Of a stretch of DNA of 36,906 bases, positions 22,016 to 32,932 are shown piece by piece; the stretch's first letter is position 1; the number at the start of each line of letters is the position of its first letter. The notes beneath the pieces were generated by a model. It did not search any database and was not told where the DNA came from. It saw nothing but the letters and a program-made list of their open reading frames with translations. The translations under genes were made by a program, and so were the position numbers. Source of the DNA: Rostrohypoxylon terebratum (taxonomy: Eukaryota > Ascomycota > Sordariomycetes > Xylariales > Hypoxylaceae). Location: the NCBI GenBank assembly GCA_022497145.1, contig MU386036.1, forward strand, positions 1-36,906. Reading direction: 5' to 3'.

Positions 22016-23246
22016 TTAAGAGGCTTGAGGACTGAGGATGCCTGCTTTTCGCAATATGTCATACGTGCTAAGGCTCGGGCTCCCGCATACCGAATGCTCC
22101 CAGACATCCGTTGGAATGCGCTTGTCTTCGGCCAAAATACTCCAGTTTGGTGACGGCTCGCTCTTCAACCACTTGAAATCATCAACTTGGTCCCATTTAT
22201 TCTCCTCTTTAAATTCTTGTTTGGATGCCTAGGCAAGGAGTCATTAGCCATCAAGTTAGCGACGGTCTTTTAGGTACCTACATAGAACTCGGGCAGCGGC
22301 GCAAATCGCATTCCCGAACAGTCCTCAATGATGGGATGGCTTGCGCAGTGAAGATAAACGTCCACGTTCTTGCAATCATGGATGCGGACCTGTCGAGCAG
22401 TGATCACCACTACGCTGTTCTCCAGGGCTGTCAGGTGTGCGGACCCTGCAACCTGACCAGCAATAATCAAGCTCTGGTCGATGGCCTTCATCATCAACCC
22501 AGCAAAGGGTGTTCCAGTACTTGTGGGGATTGACATATCCACGATGCATCTCTCTAACTTCTTCAAGCATCCCATAGAAGTGGCCCTCGATGCTGTAGAT
22601 GGCAGGATGATATGAAGGCCTTTGTGGCCAAAGATAGAAATGTTCTTAGCATCAGAGAAGCTCGGCTTCCTGACACCCGATTGCTGCTCTACGTCCTCGT
22701 TGTAGTCCTTAGCTGGCGTGGTATCGTTGTTCGCAGCATCCATGGCGTCATTCTTTGCAGCGTCGATGATCGGCGACTGTTTCGAACCGATGTTACTACG
22801 CAGTCGCGGATCTTCTTGTGCTCCCGAACTGGCGGCAGATTTTGAGGACTTGGATTTGAATTGGAAGCGCGATTTCGGGGCGAAGCTGGCGGTCGTCTCG
22901 TTCAGCTTCTCGGTTAGGGCTTTTATGGCCTGTCTATACGTGAGAATAGGGGTCTACATTTGTTTGGTGGAGATAAGTTGTACCTGGGAGTAAGTTCGTT
23001 GGTCATAGGCAGGGACGTAGTCACCAGCATCCATCACCTCTTTAGACAAACGGGATATGCCAGCCAATACCGTATCTACGCAGTCTTGTCGCTCTCCGCC
23101 TACGTGTGAAATAGTTGCCAAGTCTTCGATCTGGCCCTGGATAGCTTGGTTGAGTTAGTTTAGACGGGGCTAACGACGGCTTAATAAATCTCACCAGTTA
23201 TTTCTGCTTGGAAATAGCGAAAGAATTTCTCTTTAGGGTCCGACAT
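22016..23246 (-). CDS. TBCC: Tubulin-specific chaperone cofactor C
   Basis: Four exons (23195-23246, 22984-23144, 22282-22929, 22016-22228) with introns of 50, 54 and 53 bp give 357 residues. Cofactor C stimulates GTP hydrolysis by beta-tubulin in the cofactor D/E complex and so releases folded alpha/beta-tubulin dimers in the cytosol. The N-terminal spectrin-like domain (about 1-95) starts MSDPKEKFFRYFQAEIT and contains LAGISRLSKEV. A Ser/Lys/Asp-rich linker follows. The C-terminal C-CAP/TBCC beta-helix domain (about 160-340) includes ISIFGHKGLHI, GSAHLTALENSVVV, the arginine-finger motif QVRIHDCKN, VYLHCASHPIIEDC and, after the last intron, WDQVDDFKWL. For intron 1, the acceptor at 23145 (CAAG) is the one that keeps frame; the nearby CCAG does not. 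The domain and its catalytic arginine are intact. Confidence 0.94.
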
Positions 23247-24330
23247 CTTGCGAGAGTCGTCAGATGAAGATGAAGGACTTAGTCTGAAAGGAATAAAAAC
23301 TTGAGTTTCCATCATGATAAATGCAAATGAGTTCACAGTGTGATGTTCTAGCTATATCAAAATACCTTGGATTTGTTTGCTGTCAAACCTAATATCTGGG
23401 ATGCCAGGAGTATTAAATGACAGATGAGACCGGCGATGGTGGCGTGTGTGACGGAACCTTAGGTATATATCCGTTGGAGTCACTATTGGGTCATGGGTGT
23501 AGTGACAAACGGACTGCCGACAGTCACGATGATCGGGATATGGCTTTGCTCATCCCTCCTGGTATGCTGCACGATGTCGTCGTTTGGGTGGAATGATGGT
23601 GGATCGCTTAATGAAATAATTGGATGTGAGTGGAAAGACTGGAAAGACAAGCTCCAGGCTACAAACAAGAAAAGGATGTTACAGGTCAAGAGCAGTTGGA
23701 GAAAGGCACCGAAAGCGTTCAATGGAGGGGCATCGCCTTAATTGACTGGTCCGGCAAGATCCAGTCATGCGGGGTACATATGACGCTTTATCATTGGCCA
23801 ATCCTGTCCTAGTTGCCTCCAATTGTACTATGGATACGGACACTTACAGGGCGCACCTGCTTCTTCAGGGTCTTGTACTACCCCAAGACAGTATCCTGAA
23901 TTCAACCTAATCCGAGATCCGATAGGTAACGTACCTAGTAGCTCCTTTACTTCCAAGTTTTTCCTTCCTTGCTTTATTTTCCCTTCATCATGATATCCAT
24001 CCACGATTTCCTCCGAAGCTTCAAAGTTCACCATGAGTACACGTGATGAACTTAAAACATCCAATACCACATAGTTCCTTCCAAGATCGAATAGCGACCT
24101 TTGAATGAGACCTGTGACAGTCTCTACTGCTACTAACTCTACTAATATCTGTGCAGCAGTCAACTGAGTCTCGTACATCCATCCATGGATCTCATCGCGA
24201 ATGCGCATCACAGGTCGCAATATCTAAATTTTGTGAAGAACTTCAATTTTCAATCAGATTCGATCGTGGAAAGGTTAGGTAACTACGCTAATGTTTCTCA
24301 TGATCTCTCATCTCCACTCACTTTAGCCCC
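23247..24330. other. Intergenic, no supportable gene
   Basis: About 1.1 kb upstream of tubulin cofactor C. A 130-codon minus-strand frame (23828-24220) is present but has no recognisable domain or signal peptide and no convincing splice partners. The region presumably contains the cofactor C promoter and the 3' end of the secreted-protein gene. Confidence 0.5.
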
Positions 24331-25224
24331 CTATCTTCCGCAGTTGCGGTTCGTGCAGATGGTAGTCTCGTGGATGTACCTGATCTTGCCTCCCTCAATC
24401 CTGAAGAAGTTGGTGCTCGACGTGCCGTCCGGCTTAGCTGCGTCGATGAATGGGAAGTCGTTGAAGATGTCCAATCCACCGACTTCTTCATCGATCACGT
24501 ATCTCCTGTTCTCGATCTTGAACGCCGAAGGGAACTGAGGCATCGTGCATGTGTTGGCTGTCGATTGCCTGCTGCCCGTGTAAGATCCGCCCTCAAGACG
24601 CGCGCACTGCAAAAAAACGGAATCAGTAATTTGATTCCCAAGAAACACTCTGACTTAGGGGGTTCTAATGTCGAGAGTCGAACTCACCGGCGTGCCGTAC
24701 GGCACCTTCACAGTCCCGTCTCCCCAGCTATCCAGATACGCATCTCCCGCCGCCTTAATAACATCCCTCGTATCCCTCTTCTCCTCCGGAATCACATCCC
24801 AGTTCTCCGTCTTCGTCCAGTACAGCTGTCCCGTCGCATTGAAAGCCCAATCCCCATCATTCGCAACGACGGACTGCACAGTCGTGATCTTGTCGTCGGT
24901 GAACAGCATGCGCGTGGCGATGACATACGGCGGCTTGTTCGTCGCGGCCGAGATCTCGGTAAACACCGCGCACTCCACGCTGTCGTGCAGGCTGCGGCTG
25001 AAGTCGATCGTGATCGCTGAGCTTAGCACGCCCTTGGTTATGTCGGTCGGTGCGTCGTTCTCCAGGTACGTCACGTTCTCCGCGAGGGCGGGCAGCGCCG
25101 AGAGGTCGCCCGCGGCCTGCGCTTTGAGGTAGGCTTCTGTCGCTGCGACGAGCTGCTCGCGGGTACACGCCGCCGAGGCCGTGGAGGCGAGCGCGGCGCT
25201 CAGGAAAAGGATTGAGTACATCAT
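24331..25224 (-). CDS. Small secreted NTF2-like protein (DUF8021-type)
   Basis: Two exons (24688-25224, 24331-24606) are joined across an 81-bp intron (GTGAGT..TGCAG, phase 0), giving 270 residues. Residues 1-18 (MMYSILFLSAALASTASA) are a clear signal peptide with an Ala-x-Ala cleavage site, so the mature protein begins near ACTREQL and is exported. The N-terminal helices (LVAATEAYLKAQAAGDLSAL) and the closing strands (FFRIEGGKIRYIHE) fit the cone-shaped NTF2/SnoaL-like fold, known in fungal secreted families with little functional data. Six cysteines in the mature part (ACT, VECAVF, PCARLE, NTCTMP, TICTNRNC) could form three disulfides. NVTY and NATG are possible N-glycosylation sites. Coding GC is higher than in flanking DNA. 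Family membership is probable; no enzymatic role can be assigned. Confidence 0.8.
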
Positions 25225-25952
25225 GGCTTCTTGGCTCTTTCTTCGGTATTAGGTCGTGGATTCTCGTGAATTCGAGTATACTAGGTAAGTAGGTGGCGAC
25301 ATGTTGAGGACGTTGCTTTATTTTGTAAAGGGTACAGCCGAAAAAGGAGGGGCTCCTGAATTTTTCCTAAGCCGCCTCATTTTGGCTTATATCCCGGCTT
25401 ATTAAAGGGGTATGGCAGTTGCAATTGATGTGGATATACTACTATTTACAGAAGTGACAGGTTATAGTTAGTTTGAGTATCTCGTTCCTGTTTCGATGCT
25501 TTTATTAATTATCAAACTCGACATTAAATAGATTAGCTACATACATTCAATTACGATGAAGCGGGGAGTCTAGGCCACGATGTGGGAGAAAGGTAGGTGG
25601 TGACTCCTCCGTGATAGGTAAGGAACTGTGGTACTTTAGCCGTCATCTCAGATTGCCGGATTCCGAATCGGACGATGTACGGCAGTCTATGAACTTCGGT
25701 AGTGGAAGTACAATAAATATTGTTTACTCATGTTATTCACAAGATATAGGTATCATCTATTCAGGAAGAGATACTGCAGGTAAGTATGGAAATATCACAA
25801 AAGCATAGGTAGCATAGCCAGATTAACTTGAAAGCGGAAAATCTACAAAAATTTGTAGTCTTATGTTGTTAGAAAGTGGTATTAAAATGTTCTTCTTATA
25901 ACATGTATATGACAGGTAGGTATATCTGGCTTCAATATCAAAAACGATTGGT
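25225..25952. other. Intergenic AT-rich region
   Basis: The upstream flank of the secreted-protein gene and the 3' flank of the MOSC fusion gene. Only a 65-codon chance frame is present. The tract 25430-25560 is AT-rich. No RNA gene or repeat element is recognised. Confidence 0.5.
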
Positions 25953-27659
25953 CTAGCAATCAATGACAATTCGCCCCTTGCCACGACTTACACAGGATAG
26001 CATACTGGTTTCTTTCAGCTCGTCTTCCAGTGCGGTCCCTTGGTGATCGACTTCACCCTTGCAGACTTCTACCATGCAGGTTCCGCAATTGCCTACAAGG
26101 CAAGACGAATCTATTTCAAACCCAGCTTCGTTTAAGATGTCGAGCAGCGACTTCTCAGCAGACACCTGGAAAACCTTCCCGGTGTTCTTTATTTCCGCTT
26201 CGAATGGCTCGCCTGTGCCGGTTCCTGCGCCGCCAAATTCTTTGAAGTGAGTCTGGGATCGCGGATAACCTAGCTTCGCCGTGATATCTCGGCAAGCGGC
26301 TAGTAGTGGTGCCGGACCGCAACAGTAGACTAAAGGCTTAAAACAATTGTTTGTACAATCGTTCAGTGGTGGGATGATTGCAGAAACATCTAACCGTCTG
26401 CCTTCGTCCTTTGCGTAAATGGTGGTATTTGCTTCTGGTAGATGATCGAGATATGCGGCTTCCTTCCTACTACGGGCCGCATAATGGATCTCGATGTTGG
26501 AAGTTTTCTTGCTCAGCATCTTGATCTCACTAATGAACGCGGTAGCACCAATACCGCCTATGACGAATATGTGTTTCGTCGACCCAATGTATTGGCCACT
26601 GCTGATGATGGGCGTGCTAGCGTTATGCCCCTTAGCAACTTCCAAAACATCCCCAATCTTGAGGTCATCATGCAGGAATCTGGAACCGCCCCTCGAGTTT
26701 TCGTTCTTTGCAATTCCTAGTTCGAATGATTTCGTATCGCCCGATACGACCGAATAAGCTCTGGTGAACTTGAAATCTGGACCGAACCTAAGACGCACAT
26801 AGGGGAACCGTCCGAACTGCAAATCTTCCGAGTCAATATCTTGGTCTTCGGACTTCAAGACGAACCTTTGCACTCTTGGTGTCAGTCGAGTCCTCTCGAC
26901 TAATTTATATGGCTGCCAAAGGACCGCGACATCACCCTGTAGTCGGCCATTCATGTTCTCTGTCCCCTGAGCGAGTCGATTTCGGAATAATGTCAGGAAC
27001 TCCTGACTTAATCCCCGTAAGTTACTAAGCTCAGTTATGGCCTCGGTGTTATTTGTGTCCTTGTAGAGGATGTGATGTAATCTTTTGAGCGACCAGTGAG
27101 GGTTAATGCGCTCAATCAATTCCATCTCATCACCTTCCTGTATCTCTCCACCTTGGATTACGCGGTAGTACCAGCCAGTGTATCCGGTGCTCTGGATCAA
27201 GCTAGACATTTTCTTGTATTCAAACCGATGGTTCAGCTTGTAACAAGGCTGTCTAAGCATCGTGACTTGCACAATGACTTCCGGTCCTATCCGAAACTTG
27301 TCGCCAACGCAGAGGTTACTCTCGGAGAGATGCGCCGAAGATATATTCTCACCAAAAGCGCCGACCTTGAACTTGTGTTCACGTTCCGGCAAGATCCTCT
27401 TCCACTCTTCGTAATGGCGAGGGTCATATTGATGAATGGCGTTGTCGGGGCTCTTGTGATTAATATAATGCCTCTCGTCACCCGCGAGGCCACCCACCTT
27501 GAGCCTCACCTTTCCGCCCCGAGGTTGCTTGTTAATGGCCGACAACAAACCTTTGACGCCTCCTAAAGGCCTTATCTTCCCCGTCCTTACGCCCAATATA
27601 ACATCTTTCGGCGGAATTGGCGCCAAGTCAAAATCCCACCCAGCTGCTAGAGAGCCCAT
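25953..27659 (-). CDS. MOSC-flavin reductase-ferredoxin fusion protein
   Basis: This intronless 568-residue frame has three redox modules. Residues about 20-185 are a YiiM-type MOSC domain, which binds molybdenum cofactor in related proteins; its conserved cysteine is C139 in QPCYKLNHRF, with GAFGEN at 100-105. A helical linker (about 190-240, HWSLKRLHHILY) matches the small 3-alpha domain usual after MOSC. Residues about 245-470 form a ferredoxin-reductase module with the flavin motif RAYSVVSGD, nucleotide motif GGIGATAF and CGPAPLLAA. Residues about 480-568 are a plant-type [2Fe-2S] ferredoxin with ligands C520, C525, C528 (CLVGNCGTC) and C556. This order resembles phthalate-dioxygenase-reductase-like proteins fused to MOSC. 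A role in NAD(P)H-driven reduction of N-hydroxylated or related substrates through molybdenum is inference. It is probably cytosolic, as no targeting signal is evident. All cofactor residues look intact. Confidence 0.9.
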   Translation of the reverse strand: MGSLAAGWDFDLAPIPPKDVILGVRTGKIRPLGGVKGLLSAINKQPRGGKVRLKVGGLAGDERHYINHKSPDNAIHQYDPRHYEEWKRILPEREHKFKVGAFGENISSAHLSESNLCVGDKFRIGPEVIVQVTMLRQPCYKLNHRFEYKKMSSLIQSTGYTGWYYRVIQGGEIQEGDEMELIERINPHWSLKRLHHILYKDTNNTEAITELSNLRGLSQEFLTLFRNRLAQGTENMNGRLQGDVAVLWQPYKLVERTRLTPRVQRFVLKSEDQDIDSEDLQFGRFPYVRLRFGPDFKFTRAYSVVSGDTKSFELGIAKNENSRGGSRFLHDDLKIGDVLEVAKGHNASTPIISSGQYIGSTKHIFVIGGIGATAFISEIKMLSKKTSNIEIHYAARSRKEAAYLDHLPEANTTIYAKDEGRRLDVSAIIPPLNDCTNNCFKPLVYCCGPAPLLAACRDITAKLGYPRSQTHFKEFGGAGTGTGEPFEAEIKNTGKVFQVSAEKSLLDILNEAGFEIDSSCLVGNCGTCMVEVCKGEVDHQGTALEDELKETSMLSCVSRGKGRIVIDC

Positions 27660-28440
27660 GATTCCGAATAATCACGTTATTATTATTTTACCTGTGATTG
27701 TTAGAAACCTTCCGTCGGACGTTTACTCCGGATGGGTGCCTGAAATTCGTCTATGTCTAAGGTTGCATTACTAATGAGCGTGTTTGACTCGTCGACGGGT
27801 GTCAGGTATTTTCAAAGGAGACCCACTCAAGCCCTAGGACTAGCAGAATCGGAAGTTCAGGGGTAAGGGATAACCCCGAAAGGATGGAGGGGCTATAGGT
27901 GCTATAGACGGACTACATAACTTTAGAATCATGATCATTGAACTTAATGTTTATCTTTGATGCTGATAAAACTGATTTAGGATCGTTCCTATTCGACCTG
28001 CGCACGTGGTCTTCCTTGCTTCGTATTGATGACATCTGGAATAAACTGGGAATAGGCACTTTTCCATCGGAAGTGTACCTAAGGTTCTGTACCTATCGTT
28101 CGGATCCAGGACACCCGACGCTGTTTATCTGATACCGTGCAGGTGATTTAGGTGCACCCAGGTCCCAGGTTAGCAGTCGTATATTGCTCCTGCTACGGAA
28201 GCTGTAGATTTTTCCCAGTTTCAAAACATCCATAGATAACACGCAAAGCTTCGTTTCCCCCAAAGCAGTTTAAACATGTTATGCTTGAACAATCATGAAT
28301 TGCATTTACAGTCGCTCAGGGCTAACCCTTTTATACAAAAATCATAATCCGTCGTCAGGCCCTAATCTACCATCTATCCTATTTTACCACACCCAACGCC
28401 GTGGAGTTGTTCCCGCCTCCCTCATAACCCATATTCCGCA
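27660..28440. other. Intergenic, no supportable gene
   Basis: The upstream flank of the MOSC fusion gene and the 3' flank of GPI1, both on the minus strand. The short frames present (for example 27938-28132) show no family features. A weak T/A-rich stretch near 28315-28390 could hold the GPI1 polyadenylation signals, but I see no unambiguous site. Confidence 0.45.
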
Positions 28441-30759
28441 TTAGAGTCCCCTACCGGCACGCCCGTTCATATGTCGCCTTCCATTAAGTGTCGGAGTTGT
28501 CGGGAACGCGTACGGGTAAACATTCACGGGCCGCTTCTTAGCGGGTAGTGAGTTCAGAGCTTCCCACATCTCCATGATACCGGCTCTGCGTGCGGGGAGC
28601 ATGCTGTATTGGAGAGAATACAGAGCTTTTCGGTGAATTGGCGGGACGAACCGGCCGGTGACTAAGCAGAATAAAACCCGAGGCGATAAATAATGCTTGC
28701 GAATACGGCTACCCATCTGAAAGTATTGGCGGAACATGGCCGCGAATGTGAGAGGAATAGGCTACATCTCGTTAACTCGAGCCCCATAACATGGTTATTA
28801 GGATGTCACAAACCTTGAGGTAGATAACCGATGTAGGTTGAGGAGGCGATGGCGATATGGGGGAATTAATACTAAGTCTATCTGGGGTATCACGAAGTTC
28901 AAAACGAATGCCGCCTGACTATAATTAGATGTGGAACCATTATGGTTGGATTTGGTACTATGCTCACCTGGTAGACGCCTAGGATCCTTTGCCCTAAGCA
29001 TCAACGCAAATAGCGGGAAGTGGTTGAGACAAGAAAGTAACGTATCGAAGATAGCCTTGAACGAGATGATGACCATACGCGCAAGAGCAAAGTTGAGATA
29101 AAACACCACAACAGTAGGGAGCAGGAAAAAGAGAAGCGTGAATAAGATGGTACCGACAAGAAGTTGATCGAGGTCGTAGTCGCATGCGTCGACACGATTT
29201 CGCAGTACGTTATATTTCTTGCCTCGGAATAACTGAAAAAGGGAGAGCAAGATCGTGAGCTGCCAATGGAAGATGCGTGCCGAGGCCAGGTAAAAGGAAT
29301 AAATGTGGATCGTGAGTATCGAGAGTAAATCAGAGAAAAGGGCAATTGGCATACTGGCGCCGCCAAAGCTAGAAAAGCCAATAAACCAGACAATATGTGG
29401 CAGTAATGGCTGCAGGGTCTCGATGCAGCTTGACCAATAATCGATAACCCAAAGAAACAGATCGCCGAGGAATAGCGCTAATTCACTGTTCAGTTTTAGA
29501 CCGGCAGGCCAGCCCATAAGCCACGATATGCTACTATGTAGCGCATCGATGGTGTATCTGCCTAGAAGCATGCTGATCGTGTCAGCCACCCAGTCTGCGT
29601 TGTCGATGATATATGAACCGAGGGCAATGCCCATGATAACGTCGTTGGCCACGAGCCACAGACTGTTATAAAAACGTATGTAGTCTGGATGACTAGTCGT
29701 GACACTGTCCCAGTCATTTTTTCGCAGTCGAAGTTTGACATATTGCATAGGCCAATAACAAAACTGTTGAAGGCGTATCTCCACTTGCTGGGCTGTGGCG
29801 GATACGTCTTTGAGCGCTGGTGAATTTGGCCTAGCCCTCCACTCCAGGATCAATAACAGGGCCTCCGCAGCAATCCGATGACCGAGGAGGAAAAGCACAA
29901 AGATCCTGCGGATCACAGGAAATGCGTAGAGGATGATCATGTCCCATATCCATAGAATCACGTAGTCCTTCATATTTGTAGCATGCTCCACCACTCGTTC
30001 GGATACGCTGAGGGTGCGCTTAGGACGCGTACCGATGAGTGGCACATTTTTCTGCAGCAGATGCTCCAACTCCCATGCCCAATTGATTTGATTCACAGTC
30101 CTACCAAGCGCCTTGTCTTTCTGAGATGGACTATGCTTCAAAACCGAATGTCTATTCAGTTTGTCAACTAAAAAGCGCCGCTTTTGCTTGTTCTTCCGCT
30201 CTTGTTTTTCATCCTCGGCTTCAGAACTATCATACGCGTGATGCAATGCGCGGTCTTCCTTGTCAGCTAGTGAGAGTGCAATAGGATTTAACGATATGTA
30301 TTGCATCCGTAGGGGAATCGGCCTCTCGAATAGGGTGATTTGTATACTGGACGCTTTTGGGCAGATAATTTGAGGCACTCGTTCGGGAGGTCTTATGGTA
30401 GCTCGCACCCATGAAGGATCTAGCTCGAAATCGGGAATGCGATTTGTAATGCCAAGAACACGCATCGACGACTGTCCGCAAAGCTCAAATATTCGAGGAA
30501 CGGGATGAGGGGCACTCCGCAGTAAGATTCCCGTCTTCAAGGCACTCTCAACATTTCTCGGCTGAATGATTGTTAAAATGGGTCGCGTATTAGGGAGAGT
30601 GGGGAGCTAAATGCTTACGTCGACATGATCCAGGACGGCTACAACGACAACATCTAGGTCCGAGTTTCTCCAGCCGACGATAACACCTGGGGCATCAGAT
30701 GTGGAAATATCGATCGGCCAAAATACCCTCATCAATCCATCGCATTCTGGCATGACCAT
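28441..30759 (-). CDS. GPI1: GPI-GlcNAc transferase subunit Gpi1 (PIG-Q)
   Basis: Four exons (30619-30759, 28968-30561, 28814-28914, 28441-28761) with introns of 57, 53 and 52 bp give 718 residues. Gpi1 is an ER-membrane subunit of the complex that transfers GlcNAc from UDP-GlcNAc to phosphatidylinositol, the first step of GPI-anchor synthesis. Exon 1 carries the conserved start LMRVFWPIDI and VGWRNSDLDV. The middle has several hydrophobic segments, and the Gpi1 domain shows WLMGWPAGLKLN, HIYSFYLASARIFHWQL, FRGKKYNVLRNRVD, YDLDQLLVGTILFTLLFFL and NHFPLFALMLR. The short third exon encodes GGIRFELRD; the last gives RIRKHYLSPRVLFCLVTGRF and ALYSLQYSMLPARR. Frame sums confirm each junction. Two ATGs lie at the start (30757-30759 and 30751-30753); either is possible. 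It sits 123 bp downstream of a small membrane-protein gene on the same strand. Confidence 0.94.
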
Positions 30760-30882
30760 GGGCCAGCGTCAGAGCACTCCGCCTAGAAGGAGCCTCTACG
30801 CCGGAGTTGTTCTCGAGCTGATATTCCAAGACTAGGCGATCGCGGATGCTAGTGGGATACTGGTAAGTATGGGCTGTCTCAA

Positions 30883-31289
30883 CTAAAGGGGGGTTTTGTG
30901 TATTACCAAGTCGGCTTCGACTCCAGCGATGTGTTGTACAGGTATGAATATTAAGAAGAAGGCGAAACTTAAGAGAGCGAATCCCTGGCCGGCGCGAAGC
31001 TACAGAAGCTTTAGGTTAGTTTCCTGGTTGCATCTACACATCTTCTTTATTTATTTCCCATAAAGTCTACATATACATCATTGTTCGTGACATATGACAC
31101 ATTTGTCATCCATATACAGCATCATATATTACGTGTTGGGACAGTCGAAGGGGATGGAAATGTGCTCACAATAACGCCCTTATCCCAAGCGAAGATTGTC
31201 AATTCGTAGAGGCGAGTGACTAGATCCCATCGAGCGGTAGTGTAGCCAGCTACGAAGATCGCAAGGGTGAGTATAGAGAATGGGTGCAT
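30883..31289 (-). CDS. Putative small two-TM membrane protein
   Basis: Two exons (31170-31289, 30883-30999) joined across a 170-bp intron (GTGAGC..TGTAG, phase 0) give about 78 residues. Exon 1 reads MHPFSILTLAIFVAGYTTAR, a short hydrophobic segment or signal anchor, then WDLVTRLYELTIFAWDKGVI. Exon 2 begins LRAGQGFALLSFAFFLIFIP, a second membrane segment, followed by VQHIAGVEAD. I do not recognise a named family, but the clean ATG, strong splice sites and hydrophobic design on both sides of the junction argue for a real gene. The 3' end is uncertain: a further intron after TTG (30907) using the CCAG at 30860 would extend the frame by 55 codons to a stop at 30695-30697, overlapping GPI1 exon 1. 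Confidence 0.55.
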
Positions 31290-32508
31290 GTAGGAGATCG
31301 GTAACTATGCTCTTTCGAGTCGCATCGCCTACACTCACTCTCCTCCTTTTCTCAAGGCGATGCTTTATTCGCGCGATCGTTGACCTTCGCTCGATTCGAA
31401 AAGATGGGATGACAGCGATAGGAATTGCGAGGACCGCGCCAGTCTCGCAATGGTTGTCGCACGGGGCTTTTCGTTTAGCGTCGAGGAATCGAGTTATTTG
31501 GTTTGTATTGGTATCGTCTGAGTGTCGTGTAATGTTTGACAGACGTAACGAGCGACGGGGTTCGAGAATTGACGAGGGAGAAGTGAGCAGGTGGAATGGC
31601 TGAATGGTAATGGTGTAGGTTGTGCGAAGAAGGAAACAGGAATAGATGAAAAAAAAAAGTCGAGGGTAAAGTCGAAGTCGAAGCTTGGAAAGTGGGCGTT
31701 AAAGTTGTTTGTTGCTGCCCCTTGCAGTTCTGTTCTGGGTTGGACTTGCAGAGTTGCATTGCGGTATTGCGTGTACACATTTTAGTTTATCGATAATCGA
31801 TATACTATGTACCTTGGACGTGGATTCGAGGTCCTCCTAAAATCGTTAAAAGGACGATTAAGTTTCAAATAGCGGGATCCAACCACCCCAGCATCGAGCG
31901 CGCAGATGGTGTAACACATCCACAGATCAGACTTCTGATTCGTTGATTTGGTAATCGATGCCGCTAAAGAAGCCACTAGAAAAAGCATACCACCGTCGCC
32001 GTGGCAGCTTCTAGCTGAAGCTTTTCATTGCGCCTTATCATTTTACCTGCAATACCTACATAGGTATGGGGAAAGACCTTGGAGTTTCCCATGCTGTTGG
32101 CTTTTGCTGATCGATATCGTTGGTGCATGATTAATAACATCAGGGACGATAATAAATAATATAAAAAATCTTAACTTTATTCCCTTCAATTGATAAAAAA
32201 AGTACAATACAATGAAGATTCTTAATTGATGTTTCAACTAAACAAGCCACCGCACTCAGGAACGTTACGAATTAGTGTTTTGGACTTTTCGATTGATGTG
32301 CAAATTGAGGTAAGAAACTTAGCAATGCAGGCAAGTATTCATGAGGTAATCTTGGGGGATTATATACATTTAAATGGTAAGAGTTGAGTAGGGTAGACCG
32401 GGTCATGAATACGAGCTCTTCCCAACCCCGAATTCTATTAGGCTACAATAATCCGCTAAGGTGGTAACATTTGCATTGGGTGAGTCCTGCGAGTCCTGCA
32501 CCTTCAAC
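31290..32508. other. Intergenic, no supportable gene
   Basis: The upstream flank of the small two-TM gene. Overlapping open frames of about 100 codons on both strands (31280-31780) lack family features; the minus-strand ones probably reflect a long 5' leader. The remainder, to 32508, is AT-rich and holds no recognisable RNA gene or repeat. Confidence 0.45.
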
Positions 32509-32712
32509 TCACTTCCCCATCTTCTTCTGCGAAGGATCATCATCCTCAGCTACGGCAAGTAACGTTGTGTGGTAAGGCTGAGCTAACCTTGAAAGTTTCA
32601 ACGACCCAGACACACAGCACAAGAAAAATATCCCCAAAATATCCCACCACATATTCCACCAAAATAACAACCATGCGGGGTTGATCAGGGCGATGACATT
32701 AGCCAAGATCAT
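32509..32712 (-). CDS. Possible tiny Trp-rich membrane protein
   Basis: A 67-residue frame starts at an ATG in the favourable context CAATG. Residues 1-36 are hydrophobic and unusually rich in tryptophan (PAWLLFWWNMWWDILGIFFL), consistent with one or two membrane passes. The tail is polar and acidic, then basic (AEDDDPSQKKMGK), giving a plausible cytosolic C-terminus. I recognise no family. It lies 220 bp downstream of MDM35 on the same strand and could alternatively be a chance frame in MDM35 3' DNA. A GT..AG pair inside it leads directly to a stop, so I keep the unspliced reading. Confidence 0.35.
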   Translation of the reverse strand: MILANVIALINPAWLLFWWNMWWDILGIFFLCCVSGSLKLSRLAQPYHTTLLAVAEDDDPSQKKMGK

Positions 32713-32932
32713 TGTTACGCCTCACTGTTCGTGGGTATCTCACCCAGGTCCCTGGGAGGATCTGGGTATCTGGGATTCTGGGTATCTGCAGACCGCCCAA
32801 ACTTCCGAGGTTCTAGATAAAATCTGATCTAGTTCAATTCTTCATCGATTGGCGTGATTTCGGAATCTCGGCATCTTCTGCGGCACGGCTTGTCGATGGG
32901 TCGTGATCTTCGCCCTCATTGAATCTTATTTT

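Noticed and set aside
23828..24220. 130-codon minus-strand frame
   Set aside because: It has no signal peptide, domain or splice partner. It lies between the cofactor C promoter and the 3' end of the secreted-protein gene and is likely a chance frame.
24370..25132. Plus-strand frames over the secreted-protein gene
   Set aside because: They are antisense shadows; the minus strand has a signal peptide, a canonical intron and a continuous fold.
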